Source of the DNA: Halorussus halophilus
GTDB taxonomy: Archaea; Halobacteriota; Halobacteria; Halobacteriales; Haladaptataceae
DNA length: 64,000 bases
Assembly: GCF_008831545.1 (NCBI RefSeq)
Contig: NZ_CP044523.1
Coordinates: 2,046,001-2,110,000, forward strand
Direction: 5' to 3'
Below the pieces are notes generated by a model, which saw only the letters and a list, made by a program, of their open reading frames with translations, searched no databases and was not told the origin of the DNA. The position numbers and the translations under genes were made by a program. Shown here in pieces: positions 56,827-64,000 of this stretch; within the stretch, counting starts at the first letter, position 1, and every line of letters starts with the position of its first letter.

Positions 56827-56905
56827 GTCGCTTACCCTTCTATCGGACTTGCCCGAGCAAGCCTGCTCTATTTCCCCGTGGAGCGCTAACTCTGGTCGAA
56901 GGCCA

Positions 56906-57103
56906 ATGACAGTCAACGCAAACGCGAACTCGCTGAAGAACCTTAGTACCGTCTCGACGGTAATCGACGCCGCACTGGCGTTCGCCCGTGGCCGGACGAA
57001 GAGCGGGATGCTGCTCCTCGGCGCGGCCGCGCTCTCTTCGAAGATTCCCGGCATCGGAACGGCCACGTCGCTACTGGTGCGACTCGTTCGCTGGCTTCGC
57101 TGA
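56906..57103 (+). CDS. Small hydrophobic protein of unknown function
   Basis: 65 residues from the ATG at 56906. Two weakly hydrophobic stretches (VSTVIDAALAFARG and SGMLLLGAAALSSKIPGIGT) are followed by a basic helix (LLVRLVRWLR). Low Cys and no motif; I do not recognise it. Codon use is haloarchaeal and the ATG has no clear Shine-Dalgarno. It lies 80 bp after the E1-alpha gene and converges with coxC. A T/A run between the two genes could terminate both. Confidence 0.55.
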   Translation: MTVNANANSLKNLSTVSTVIDAALAFARGRTKSGMLLLGAAALSSKIPGIGTATSLLVRLVRWLR

Positions 57104-57112
57104 GGAAACTTC

Positions 57113-57124
57113 TTCTTTAAAAAA
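57113..57124. terminator. Possible bidirectional terminator
   Basis: TTCTTTAAAAAA between the convergent small-protein gene and coxC gives a T-rich run on both strands, as needed for archaeal termination from either side. Confidence 0.4.
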
Positions 57125-57141
57125 GGAACGCTGTTCGCCGC

Positions 57142-57999
57142 TCAGAACGTGATTTCCGCGCCTGCGTACAGCACGACGACGAGGAAGATCCAAACGGCGT
57201 CAACGAAGTGCCAGTACATCGAGACCGTCTCGACGGACACGTCGCGGTCCGAGGAGTACTGTCCGTAGAGACCGCGCACGAAGATGATGCCGACCAGCAC
57301 CGCGCCCATCGAAACGTGGAGTCCGTGTAGGCCGGTCAGGCCGAAGAACGCCGAGGCGTAGATGCCTTCGGTGAGCGTGAAGCCGTCGTTGACGATGAAC
57401 TCGTAGTATTCGAGCACCTGTCCGCCGATGAAGATGATGCCGAGCAGGAGCGTCGCGCCCGTGCCGATGAGGAAGTTCTTGCGGTTCCCTTTCTTCAGTT
57501 CGACGTGGCCCCAGTGGAGCGTGATGCTCGAAAGCACCAGCAGTGCGGTGTTGATGAGGACCAGCGAACCGAGTAGGTGAGGCAGTCCGAGTGTTTCGGG
57601 CGACCACTCGCCGACGCGGATGAACGCGTAGTAGACGAAGCCCGCACTGAACGTCGCTACTTCTGACCCGAGGAACAGTACCATGCCCCATCTGAGTGCC
57701 TTACTGCCGTGGCCGTCGGAACTCCAGAACGCCTTGACGAACGCGTGGTAGACCCACCCGTACAGGCCGATTAGGAACAGGCCCACAGAGCCGATGAACA
57801 CCGCGGGACCGGCCGCAGGGGTGACGATGGGTGATTCGCCGCGCGCGAGCAGGAACAACGCCGCTCCGACGTAGACGCCCGCCGCACCGATGGCGGTGAT
57901 GAAGGGCCACCAACTCGCCTCGCCGAACCCGCGAGGCCAGTCCTCGACGGCCGGGAGGTGATGGCCGTGCTCTTCCGATGAATCGTCCGCTACTGTCAT
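57142..57999 (-). CDS. coxC: Cytochrome c oxidase subunit III
   Basis: 285 residues from the ATG at 57999 (MTVADDSSEEHGHHL). Seven helices; the LRWGMVLFLGSEVATFSAGF segment carries the conserved Glu of helix III, and GLTGLHGLHVSMGAVLVG and TVSMYWHFVDAVWIFLVVVLY are the two other COX3 signatures. An acidic His-containing N-terminus precedes the first helix. Subunit III is a membrane subunit supporting proton uptake and stability of a heme-copper oxidase. It is on the same strand as coxB, 129 bp apart. Confidence 0.94.
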   Translation of the reverse strand: MTVADDSSEEHGHHLPAVEDWPRGFGEASWWPFITAIGAAGVYVGAALFLLARGESPIVTPAAGPAVFIGSVGLFLIGLYGWVYHAFVKAFWSSDGHGSKALRWGMVLFLGSEVATFSAGFVYYAFIRVGEWSPETLGLPHLLGSLVLINTALLVLSSITLHWGHVELKKGNRKNFLIGTGATLLLGIIFIGGQVLEYYEFIVNDGFTLTEGIYASAFFGLTGLHGLHVSMGAVLVGIIFVRGLYGQYSSDRDVSVETVSMYWHFVDAVWIFLVVVLYAGAEITF

Positions 58000-58128
58000 A
58001 CGGTGAGAGTAGCGAGCGGAGTAGTAAAAAGCCACCTGAACGCGTCCGGAACTGACTGCCGACTGGCGGTCGGTCCGAACGGGAGTCTCTCGACTACGAG
58101 ACGAGGAATCGAGCGGAAAAGAAGGTTA

Positions 58129-58914
58129 TCAGTGTGCGAGACCGGAACTCGAGAGACTCGAACTGTTCGAGCTAGAGTTGTTGTTCGAACTTCCGCCGCT
58201 GGAACTGCTCTGCTGCTGAAGCCAGTTCTGGTAGCCCTGCTGGGACTTGACCTCCACTTCGCCGAGCATCTTCGAGTGGCCGACGCCGCAGTACTCAGCA
58301 CAGTACAGTTGGTAAGTTCCCGTGCTGGTTATCTTCGTCTTGATGACGTGGCTCTGGCCGGGAACGGCGTCCTGTTTGAGCCCTAACTCGGGGACGTGGA
58401 ACGCGTGGAGCCAGTCGGTCGAAGTGATGTTGAGATAGACGTTCTGGCCCTTCGGCAACACGAGCGTCCCAGTCGTGCTGACGTTCTGTTCGGGGTAGTC
58501 GAACTCCCAGAGGTACTTCTTGGCGGTCACGTCCACGACGACGGCGTCGCCGTTGGTCTCGATGTTGTTGCCGTCCTGCGTGTTCGTCACGTAGTCGTTC
58601 GCCATCACGCCGTAGGAGGCGTAGCCGACGACGAGCAGGACCAGTGCGGTGGCGATGGTCCACGAGATTTCGAGCCGTCGGTTCTCTTTGGTCGGTTGTG
58701 GGTCGTCGTTCTTACGGTACTTCCACACGGTGTAGATGAGGATACCTTCTACGAGTACCGTGATGGGAATCGCCATGTAGAGCAACTGGGTGTTGAGCGA
58801 CCGAATGAGCTGTTCGGTCGTGGAGTCGTACCCCTGAGCAAGCGCCGGGTCCGCGAAGACCGCGAGCAGGGCGACACCCAGCAGCGTTGTCAACGCTGTC
58901 CGCTTGGAATCCAT
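58129..58914 (-). CDS. coxB: Cytochrome c oxidase subunit II (CuA)
   Basis: 261 residues from the ATG at 58914. A signal-like helix (LLGVALLAVFADPALAQG) leads to two membrane helices (YMAIPITVLVEGILIYTVWKY and SWTIATALVLLVVGYASYG). The CuA domain has the conserved WEFDYPEQNV and HAFHVPELGLKQDAVPG segments, and the copper site CAEYCGVGHSKM is complete (Cys, Glu, Cys, His, Met). The last 40 residues are a Ser/Asn-rich tail. Electrons from halocyanin enter the oxidase here. Subunit I is not in the window. TATA box CATAAAAAC on the opposite strand at about 58941. Confidence 0.94.
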   Translation of the reverse strand: MDSKRTALTTLLGVALLAVFADPALAQGYDSTTEQLIRSLNTQLLYMAIPITVLVEGILIYTVWKYRKNDDPQPTKENRRLEISWTIATALVLLVVGYASYGVMANDYVTNTQDGNNIETNGDAVVVDVTAKKYLWEFDYPEQNVSTTGTLVLPKGQNVYLNITSTDWLHAFHVPELGLKQDAVPGQSHVIKTKITSTGTYQLYCAEYCGVGHSKMLGEVEVKSQQGYQNWLQQQSSSSGGSSNNNSSSNSSSLSSSGLAH

Positions 58915-58940
58915 AACTAGTTGCGGATTAGGACGATTGG

Positions 58941-58949
58941 CATAAAAAC
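58941..58949 (-). promoter_or_regulatory. TATA box of coxB
   Basis: GTTTTTATG on the minus strand, centred 31 bases before the ATG at 58914. Confidence 0.5.
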
Positions 58950-59097
58950 TTGCTGACTTTGGTGTTTGGCTGCAGTATTTCGCCTGCTCCGCTCGACAGC
59001 GTTTCCGCTCGCCTTCCTTCGTATTTTCCACTTGCCACTGGCCGTATTCTTCGCTCGCGCCGCCCAACCTGACCACTCGCGGGTCGTCTCCGGCCAG

Positions 59098-59136
59098 TGG
59101 CGGGTCCGCAACCCAACACTGGCGGGTCCGCAACCC
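59098..59136 (+). repeat. Two-copy direct repeat upstream of the ctaB fusion gene
   Basis: TGGCGGGTCCGCAACCC occurs at 59098-59114 and again at 59120-59136, a 22-bp period. It lies in the spacer between the divergent coxB and ctaB genes. Confidence 0.8.
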
Positions 59137-59196
59137 GGTCACGCACCGAGTCTGAGTCGGTTGTTCTAAATACGCCGAGACGGAAAGACAACGTAG

Positions 59197-60606
59197 TTGA
59201 TTCGCGTGACCGGACAGACGATCTCTCGGCGGTTCTCTACGCTCCTCGCGGCCACGGCAGTCGGCGTCTATCTGCTGGTAGTCGTCGGTGCGACGACCGC
59301 ACTGACCGACGCCGTCGCGGCCTGCTCGACGTGGCCAGCCTGTAACGGCCAGTGGCTCCCCCAACTCGGCGAGCCGAAACTCGCCATCGCGTGGGGCCAC
59401 CGCGTCGCCGCGATGGCCGTAGGCGTCCTCCTCCTCGCGACGCTGGTCGTCGGCTGGCGAGACGCCGACCGTCGCCGCGTCCGACTCTCACTGGGTCTCG
59501 CGGCCGCGCTCTACCCCGTGCAAATCGGCCTCGGCGCGTTCGCGGCGACCACCGGCGGCGTGGCGACCCTCTCGGCGATTCACCTGCTGGTCGGGATGGC
59601 AATCTTCTCCGGCGTCGTCCTCGCGCTCGCGTGGACGCTAGAACCTGAGACGCCCGACGACCCGACCGGCTTCGCGGAGCCAGAACCGCTCTCCGAAGAC
59701 GGCCCCGCACCGACCTTCGACGAACCGACGACGGCACTCGACCGCGTAAAACGGACTGCGAACGCCTACTTCCGACTGATGAAGCCGCGACTGATGTGGC
59801 TCCTCTGTCTCGTCGCGTCGGCGGGGATGGCGCTCGCTGCCGGACCTGCACTCCGCGTCGAGACTGTCGTCGCCACGCTCGCGGGCGGCGTCCTCTCCAT
59901 CGGTGCCTCCGGCACTTTCAACCACGTCCTCGAACGCGACGTGGACGAGAAGATGTCCCGGACGAACGACCGGCCGACAGTGACCCATCAGGTGCCGGTG
60001 CGAAACGCGCTCGTCTTCGGGTTCGCGCTCGCCGCGCTCTCGGTCGGCGTGTTCCTCACCGTGAACGTGTTGGCGGCGATTCTGGGCTTGTTCGCCATCT
60101 TCTTCTACAGCGTCGTCTACACGCTGATGTTGAAGCCCAACACGGTCCAGAACACGGTCATCGGTGGCTTCGCTGGCGCGCTCCCGGCACTCATTGGTTG
60201 GGCGGCCGTGACCGGCGACGTCGGCGTCCCGGCGCTCGTTCTCTCTGGAGTCATCTTCATGTGGACGCCCGCGCACTTCTACAACCTCGCGCTGGCGTAC
60301 AAGGACGACTACGCGCGAGGCGGCTTCCCGATGATGCCAGTCGTCCGCGGAGAGGCAGTCACCCGGAAACACATCCTGCTGTGGCTCGGCGCGACGTTGC
60401 TCTCGGCGAGTCTGCTCTCGACGGTGACGACGCTCGGGTGGCTCTTCGCCGCGACGAGCGTCGTCTTCGGCACCGTCTTCCTCTGGGCGGTCGTTCGACT
60501 GCACCGCGAGCGAACCGAGCGGGCGGCGTTCCGGTCGTTCCACGCGTCGAACGCGTACCTCGGCGCGCTACTGCTCGCGGTCGTCGCCGACGCGCTCGTC
60601 GTCTGA
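59197..60606 (+). CDS. ctaB: Heme O synthase (protoheme IX farnesyltransferase) with N-terminal CtaA/COX15-like domain
   Basis: 469 residues. The N-terminal 150 residues have four helices with the heme A synthase-like pattern (STLLAATAVGVYLLVVVGATT, CSTWPACNGQWLPQL, IAWGHRVAAMAVG, AIHLLVGMAIFSGVVL), including paired His in helices. The C-terminal 290 residues form CtaB: LMKPRLMWLLCLVASAGMAL, NHVLERDVDEKMSRTNDRPTV (the DxxxD prenyl diphosphate motif) and YKDDYARGGFPMMPV (second Asp motif). It farnesylates heme B to heme O for the oxidase. Starts at TTG 59197 or GTG 59206 are both possible; a TATA-like TCTAAATAC is about 28 bases before the TTG. Confidence 0.9.
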   Translation: MIRVTGQTISRRFSTLLAATAVGVYLLVVVGATTALTDAVAACSTWPACNGQWLPQLGEPKLAIAWGHRVAAMAVGVLLLATLVVGWRDADRRRVRLSLGLAAALYPVQIGLGAFAATTGGVATLSAIHLLVGMAIFSGVVLALAWTLEPETPDDPTGFAEPEPLSEDGPAPTFDEPTTALDRVKRTANAYFRLMKPRLMWLLCLVASAGMALAAGPALRVETVVATLAGGVLSIGASGTFNHVLERDVDEKMSRTNDRPTVTHQVPVRNALVFGFALAALSVGVFLTVNVLAAILGLFAIFFYSVVYTLMLKPNTVQNTVIGGFAGALPALIGWAAVTGDVGVPALVLSGVIFMWTPAHFYNLALAYKDDYARGGFPMMPVVRGEAVTRKHILLWLGATLLSASLLSTVTTLGWLFAATSVVFGTVFLWAVVRLHRERTERAAFRSFHASNAYLGALLLAVVADALVV

Positions 60607-60622
60607 GTGGGAGACCGAGACC

Positions 60623-61300
60623 ATGAGTTCGACCTTCACCCTCGACATCGACCGACTTCGACCCGACCGCGACACCGTGCTGTGGGCGGGACTACTGTTC
60701 AACACCGAACTGATTCTGACCATCGCGTACCTCCTGCTGTCGGACGCCAGCGTCCAAGAGTTCCGCTACCTCGTCTATCCGTTCGTCTGGCTGAACGTCG
60801 GTATCTGGGCAATCGTCAAGACGAAGCCCGTGGCAAACAGCGAGCGAGATAGATACGTCGGAGTTGCGGTCGCCACTGGCTACTTCCTCGTGCTGGCGTA
60901 CTTCGGCGGGCTACTCGGACCGGGCGTCCCACACCCCGAACACGCGCTCGGGTGGCGAATCGCGTGGCTCCCGCCCGGGTGGGGGCCTGCAGTGTTGTAC
61001 ACCGGCGGCGTCGCCAAACTCGCGTTGATGCCGTACAAAGTCGTCGGATACGTGGCACTCGCGTATCTCGTCTACGCGACGGTCCTCGACGCCGCCGGGT
61101 CCGCAATCTCCGGAATCTTGGGCCTGCTCTCCTGCGTGAGTTGCACGTGGCCCATCGTCGCCACGCTGGTGACCGGCGTCGCCGGAAGTGGTACCGCCGT
61201 CGCAGTCGCGGCGACTGAGTGGTCCTACACGCTCGGAACCGTCGTCTTCGTCGTGACCGTCGGGTTGCTCTACTGGCGGCCGACGATAGGTGGCAGGTAG
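60623..61300 (+). CDS. Haloarchaeal membrane protein of the oxidase cluster (DUF7546-like)
   Basis: 225 residues. About six helices, e.g. FRYLVYPFVWLNVGIWAIV, VGVAVATGYFLVLAYFGGLL and LYTGGVAKLALMPYKVVGYV. A pair of Cys in ILGLLSCVSCTWPIVATL could be metal or thiol ligands; in copper-delivery proteins a CxxC in a membrane helix is frequent, but this is a guess. It follows ctaB by 16 bp, same strand, so it is probably co-transcribed and involved in oxidase biogenesis. Confidence 0.75.
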   Translation: MSSTFTLDIDRLRPDRDTVLWAGLLFNTELILTIAYLLLSDASVQEFRYLVYPFVWLNVGIWAIVKTKPVANSERDRYVGVAVATGYFLVLAYFGGLLGPGVPHPEHALGWRIAWLPPGWGPAVLYTGGVAKLALMPYKVVGYVALAYLVYATVLDAAGSAISGILGLLSCVSCTWPIVATLVTGVAGSGTAVAVAATEWSYTLGTVVFVVTVGLLYWRPTIGGR

Positions 61301-61346
61301 CGAATTCGACAGGCGGCGACGACTTCTGATTCACCTGAGCGAGGGA

Positions 61347-61362
61347 TTATTACGCGTGATAA
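61347..61362. promoter_or_regulatory. Palindrome upstream of the SHOCT/PH-like gene
   Basis: TTATTACGCGTGATAA, symmetric around ACGCGT with TTAT and ATAA arms, lies 50-65 bases before the ATG at 61412 and just upstream of a TATA-like ACTATAACT. The position fits an operator, but no regulator is known. Confidence 0.35.
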
Positions 61363-61411
61363 CGCGAGATAACTATAACTGGGTTTGCGTCAGACGTTCG
61401 TCCGACAGCGC

Positions 61412-62056
61412 ATGGCGACCCCCACCGAAGACGACCGGGAACGTGCGGCGTTGTTGGCCGAGCGGGCCGACCACTGGTCAGTGACGACCGAACGACTGGC
61501 GGGAAGTGGTGACGCCGTCTCGGAGTTACAGACGGCTATCGTCTCCCACCTTCTCGACGGGGAGTCGCCGAAGTACTGCTTCGACTGCCACGAGCGCGGC
61601 GTCGGGATGGGAGACCCGGACGACACCGTCGTCCCCGAACGCGGCGGCGTCTTTCTGTTCACCGACGAGCGAGTGTATCTGCACCTCGGCGTCGGCGAGG
61701 ACGACAAGTCGTTGAACCTCGACTACGAGTCGATTCAGGCCGCGGAGGTTCACGTCGGCGTGCGCCGCCACCGCATCGAACTCGAACTCGCGGAGACGAG
61801 CTATCACCTCTGGATTCCGACGGCGTTCGACGAGGACGACCTGAACGGCGCAGTCGGCTACGCGCGATTTCAGCACAAGCGGGCGACCCCAGACAGCGGC
61901 GACGGCGAGCTAAGAGACTCCGGGCCGAAGAGCGTCAAGGAACGACTGGAACGCCTCGGCGAAGCGCACTCGCGGGGACTGGTTGACACCGAGGAGTTCG
62001 AGCGTCGCCGCGGCACGTTGCTGGAAGAACAGCGCAAACAGCAGTCGAGTGAGTAG
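61412..62056 (+). CDS. PH-like and SHOCT-domain protein
   Basis: 214 residues from the ATG at 61412. Residues about 65-135 form a beta barrel-like stretch (GGVFLFTDERVYLHLGVGEDD, YESIQAAEVHVGVRRHRIELEL, SYHLWIPTA), similar to bacterial PH domains. A CFDCHERG pair precedes it. The C-terminal 50 residues are a SHOCT domain (VKERLERLGEAHSRGLVDTEEFERRRGTLLEEQ). Probably a soluble scaffold. An earlier in-frame start 27 bases upstream is possible. Confidence 0.78.
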   Translation: MATPTEDDRERAALLAERADHWSVTTERLAGSGDAVSELQTAIVSHLLDGESPKYCFDCHERGVGMGDPDDTVVPERGGVFLFTDERVYLHLGVGEDDKSLNLDYESIQAAEVHVGVRRHRIELELAETSYHLWIPTAFDEDDLNGAVGYARFQHKRATPDSGDGELRDSGPKSVKERLERLGEAHSRGLVDTEEFERRRGTLLEEQRKQQSSE

Positions 62057-62109
62057 TCCACTCTCCGCGAACCGAACTCCTTACCTGCGAACCGCCGTTA
62101 CCTCCGGCT

Positions 62110-63081
62110 ATGACCGACGTACTTGTCGCCGACGGACTCCGCAAGGAGTACGGCGACACCACCGCGCTCGACGGCGTCTCCCTCTCGGTCGCCGAGGGCG
62201 AGGTGTTCGCGCTCATCGGACCGAACGGCGCGGGCAAGACGACGCTCGTCCGGGCGCTCACGGGAACGACGACGCCCGACGCGGGTTCAGTCTCGTTGCT
62301 CGGAAGCGACCCGACTGACGCCGACCGCGAGGGGCTCGGCTTACTCCCCCAGTCGTTCGACCCACCCGAACGACTGACCGCGCGCGAACTGCTCGACTAC
62401 TACGCGGGCCTCTACGACGACTCGCGCGACGTCGAAACGGTCCTCGCGGAGGTCGGCATGGACGATGCTGGGACGACGTGGTACGAGAACCTCTCGGGTG
62501 GCCAACGACGCCGGACCTGCGTCGGGACGGCGCTCGTCAACGACCCGGACGTGCTGTTTCTGGACGAACCGACCACTGGAATCGACCCCGCGGGTCGTCG
62601 GGCGCTCTGGTCGCTCATCGAAGACCTCGCCGACCGCGGGACGACCGTCTTCCTCACCACGCACTACATGGAAGAAGCCGAACACCTCGCGGACCGCGTG
62701 GGACTCCTCGCGGAGGGGAGCGTCGTCGAAGTCGGCCCACCAGCAGACCTCGTGGCCGAGTACGGTGGCCAGAGCAGACTCGTGGTCGCTCCAGAAAACG
62801 CCGAATCGGGCGCAGACGCACTCGAAGCGAGCAACTTCGGCGTACGGACGACCGGCGAGGGACTAGTCGTCGAAGGCGTCGCTCCCGAGGACATCGGCGA
62901 CGTGGTCGCCGCGCTGAACGACCGCGGCGTCGAGTACGAGGCACTGACGTGGAAACAACCCGACTTGGAGAGCGTCTTCCTCGAATTGACGGGGCAGTCG
63001 GTGGCCGATGGGACGCTCTCGACTGCGGGCGTCGGTGCGAGCGAGCGCGAGGAAGTCGCGCTCGCCGGAGGTGAGCAATGA
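62110..63081 (+). CDS. ABC transporter ATP-binding protein (ABC-2 type)
   Basis: 323 residues. Walker A GPNGAGKTTLVRAL, signature ENLSGGQRRRTCVG, Walker B VLFLDEPTTGIDP, switch His in TVFLTTHYMEEAEHL. The DrrA/CcmA-like C-terminus includes KQPDLESVFLELTGQS. Its stop overlaps the permease start by 4 bp. The pair forms an exporter of DrrAB type; the substrate is unknown. Confidence 0.94.
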   Translation: MTDVLVADGLRKEYGDTTALDGVSLSVAEGEVFALIGPNGAGKTTLVRALTGTTTPDAGSVSLLGSDPTDADREGLGLLPQSFDPPERLTARELLDYYAGLYDDSRDVETVLAEVGMDDAGTTWYENLSGGQRRRTCVGTALVNDPDVLFLDEPTTGIDPAGRRALWSLIEDLADRGTTVFLTTHYMEEAEHLADRVGLLAEGSVVEVGPPADLVAEYGGQSRLVVAPENAESGADALEASNFGVRTTGEGLVVEGVAPEDIGDVVAALNDRGVEYEALTWKQPDLESVFLELTGQSVADGTLSTAGVGASEREEVALAGGEQ

Positions 63082-63881
63082 CCGCGACCAGCAGGGTTAG
63101 TGCCGAGGCAACTGCCGCGTGGCACTCGTTCGTCAGGCGACGGACGGCGGTGTTCTTCACGTTCTTCTTCCCGGTCATCCTCATCCTCATCTTCGCCGTG
63201 CTGGTGCAGACGAACCCCGGCGGCGGTGGCGGGGGCGGCCTCTTCACCGAACCCGCGGGCTACTACCTACCGGGCTATCTCGCGGTAGTCGTGCTGTTCA
63301 CGCCGCTCTCGCGGGTCGGTTCGACCGTCGCGCGCCACCGCGAAGGGAACCGATTCGAGAAGTTGGCGACGACGCCCCTCTCTCGCGCGGAGTGGCTGTT
63401 GGCTCACACGCTCGTCAACGTGGTCATCATCGGCATCGCCAGTCTCATCATCCTCGGCCTGATGGCGCTCGTGACCGGTACGGCGAACCTCGCACTCGGC
63501 CCGGCGAACCTCGCAATCGTCGCGGTGTTCGTCGCCTTCGCCGTCGCGCTGTTCTGTGGTCTCGGGGCGATGCTGGGGAGTCTGGCGGACTCGCAAGACG
63601 GCGTGATTGCGGCCAGTAATGCCATCGCGCTCCCGTTGCTCTTCCTGTCGAACACGTTCGTCACGCCGGAGTTGCTTCCCGCGTGGTTCCGACCGGCGAT
63701 GAGCCTCTCGCCGCTGACCTACTTCGCACGGGGCGTTCGGGACGTGACGTACCCGCAGATGGAAATCATGCGAGTCGGCGGCTCTTCGCTCGTCGGCTGG
63801 CAGTTCAATCTCGCGATACTCGCAGTGCTGACGGTCGTCTTCTTCGCCGTCGGTGCTGCGCTGATTCCGCAGACCGACTGA
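63078..63881 (+). CDS. ABC-2 type transporter permease
   Basis: 267 residues, six helices. SFVRRRTAVFFTFFFPVILILI begins the membrane domain, and VARHREGNRFEKLATTPLSRAEWLLAHTLVN is the cytoplasmic loop typical of ABC-2 permeases. The last helices contain LSPLTYFARGVRDVTYPQ, the conserved C-terminal motif. It overlaps the ATPase gene by 4 bp. Works as a dimer with the ATPase at 62110. Confidence 0.93.
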   Translation: MTATSRVSAEATAAWHSFVRRRTAVFFTFFFPVILILIFAVLVQTNPGGGGGGGLFTEPAGYYLPGYLAVVVLFTPLSRVGSTVARHREGNRFEKLATTPLSRAEWLLAHTLVNVVIIGIASLIILGLMALVTGTANLALGPANLAIVAVFVAFAVALFCGLGAMLGSLADSQDGVIAASNAIALPLLFLSNTFVTPELLPAWFRPAMSLSPLTYFARGVRDVTYPQMEIMRVGGSSLVGWQFNLAILAVLTVVFFAVGAALIPQTD

Positions 63882-63977
63882 GTCGAGTCGAAGTGGGCGA
63901 ACTCGTCCAGACTGACCGAACTGCTATCCTCAAGTCCGACCGAATTGCTATCTAGTTGTGGGACGTCTCTTCGACTG

Positions 63978-64000
63978 ATGTTCTTCGACCCGTTCGAGGA
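63978..64000 (+). CDS. Possible start of a gene cut by the window edge
   Basis: An ATG at 63978 opens a frame reading MFFDPFE to the end of the window. Seven codons cannot identify a protein; the assignment rests only on the ATG and the intergenic distance (96 bp) after the permease gene. Confidence 0.25.

Noticed and set aside
58915-59400. N-terminal extension of oxidase subunit II by 162 codons
   Set aside because: The internal ATG at 58914 is followed by a normal signal-like helix and preceded by a TATA box; the extension crosses the divergent promoter of ctaB.
1-64000. Insertion sequence, prophage or integrase genes
   Set aside because: I looked for transposase, integrase and phage structural proteins in all predicted proteins and saw none; the accessory-looking regions are small.

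Overview
The window is a gene-dense stretch of a haloarchaeal chromosome (class Halobacteria; genus not determinable from sequence alone). The evidence is high GC, strongly acidic predicted proteins, many twin-arginine (Tat) signals, an archaeal 7S/SRP RNA, RNase P component 4, an archaeal type IV pilin, the archaeal mevalonate-pathway decarboxylase, a halocyanin, and many TATA boxes about 25-30 bases before the start codon, as expected for leaderless transcripts. It reads as mostly core chromosome with a few accessory-looking islands.

Layout. 0-6 kb: a flavoprotein, an ABC exporter, a Cys-containing Tat-secreted protein, CoaBC (coenzyme A synthesis) and a cupin. 6-12.3 kb: a complete seven-gene Mrp/Mnh cation:proton antiporter operon on the minus strand (A to G, each junction overlapping). 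12.4-14.5 kb: two proteins made only of homing-endonuclease-associated repeats, flanking a pilin gene in AT-richer DNA. 14.7-19.7 kb: purine salvage (hpt), tRNA-Arg(CCT) beside a hairpin-rich island, TatA, peroxiredoxin, an HD protein, a PAS histidine kinase. 18.5-22.7 kb: two glycosyltransferases around a Tat-exported beta-helix protein. 22.9-27.7 kb: rnp4, tRNA-Arg(TCG), a GGGP-synthase-like protein and several haloarchaeal proteins. 28-34.5 kb: cysteine synthase, SRP RNA, MscS channel, YhbY protein, a YndJ-like/DUF4166 pair. 34.7-38.6 kb: an ABC transporter in which one permease is fused to a PrsW-like intramembrane protease. 38.6-46 kb: a phosphotransferase, small membrane and zinc proteins, type II NADH dehydrogenase, phosphomevalonate decarboxylase, and endonuclease III next to a repeat-rich spacer.

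46-61 kb is a respiratory region: a halocyanin/Rieske/cytochrome b (bc1/b6f-like) operon with several small haloarchaeal membrane proteins, then an NAD-kinase-like protein, an M28 peptidase, an orphan E1-alpha dehydrogenase subunit, cytochrome oxidase subunits II and III, and a fused CtaA-like/CtaB heme O synthase. With the type II NADH dehydrogenase at 42 kb and the Mrp antiporter at 6-12 kb, the window encodes much of an electron transport chain from NADH to oxygen plus a sodium/proton antiporter using the resulting gradient. Oxidase subunit I is not in the window. The last 2 kb hold another ABC-2 transporter pair.

No CRISPR array, insertion sequence, rRNA operon or complete prophage was seen. 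The least explained items are the repeat-only proteins around the pilin, the permease-protease fusion, the flavoprotein without an NADPH domain, the NAD-kinase paralogue without its phosphate-binding motif, a helical protein with a DDxxD-like motif opposite the GGGP-synthase gene, and a family of dispersed intergenic repeats and hairpin islands.
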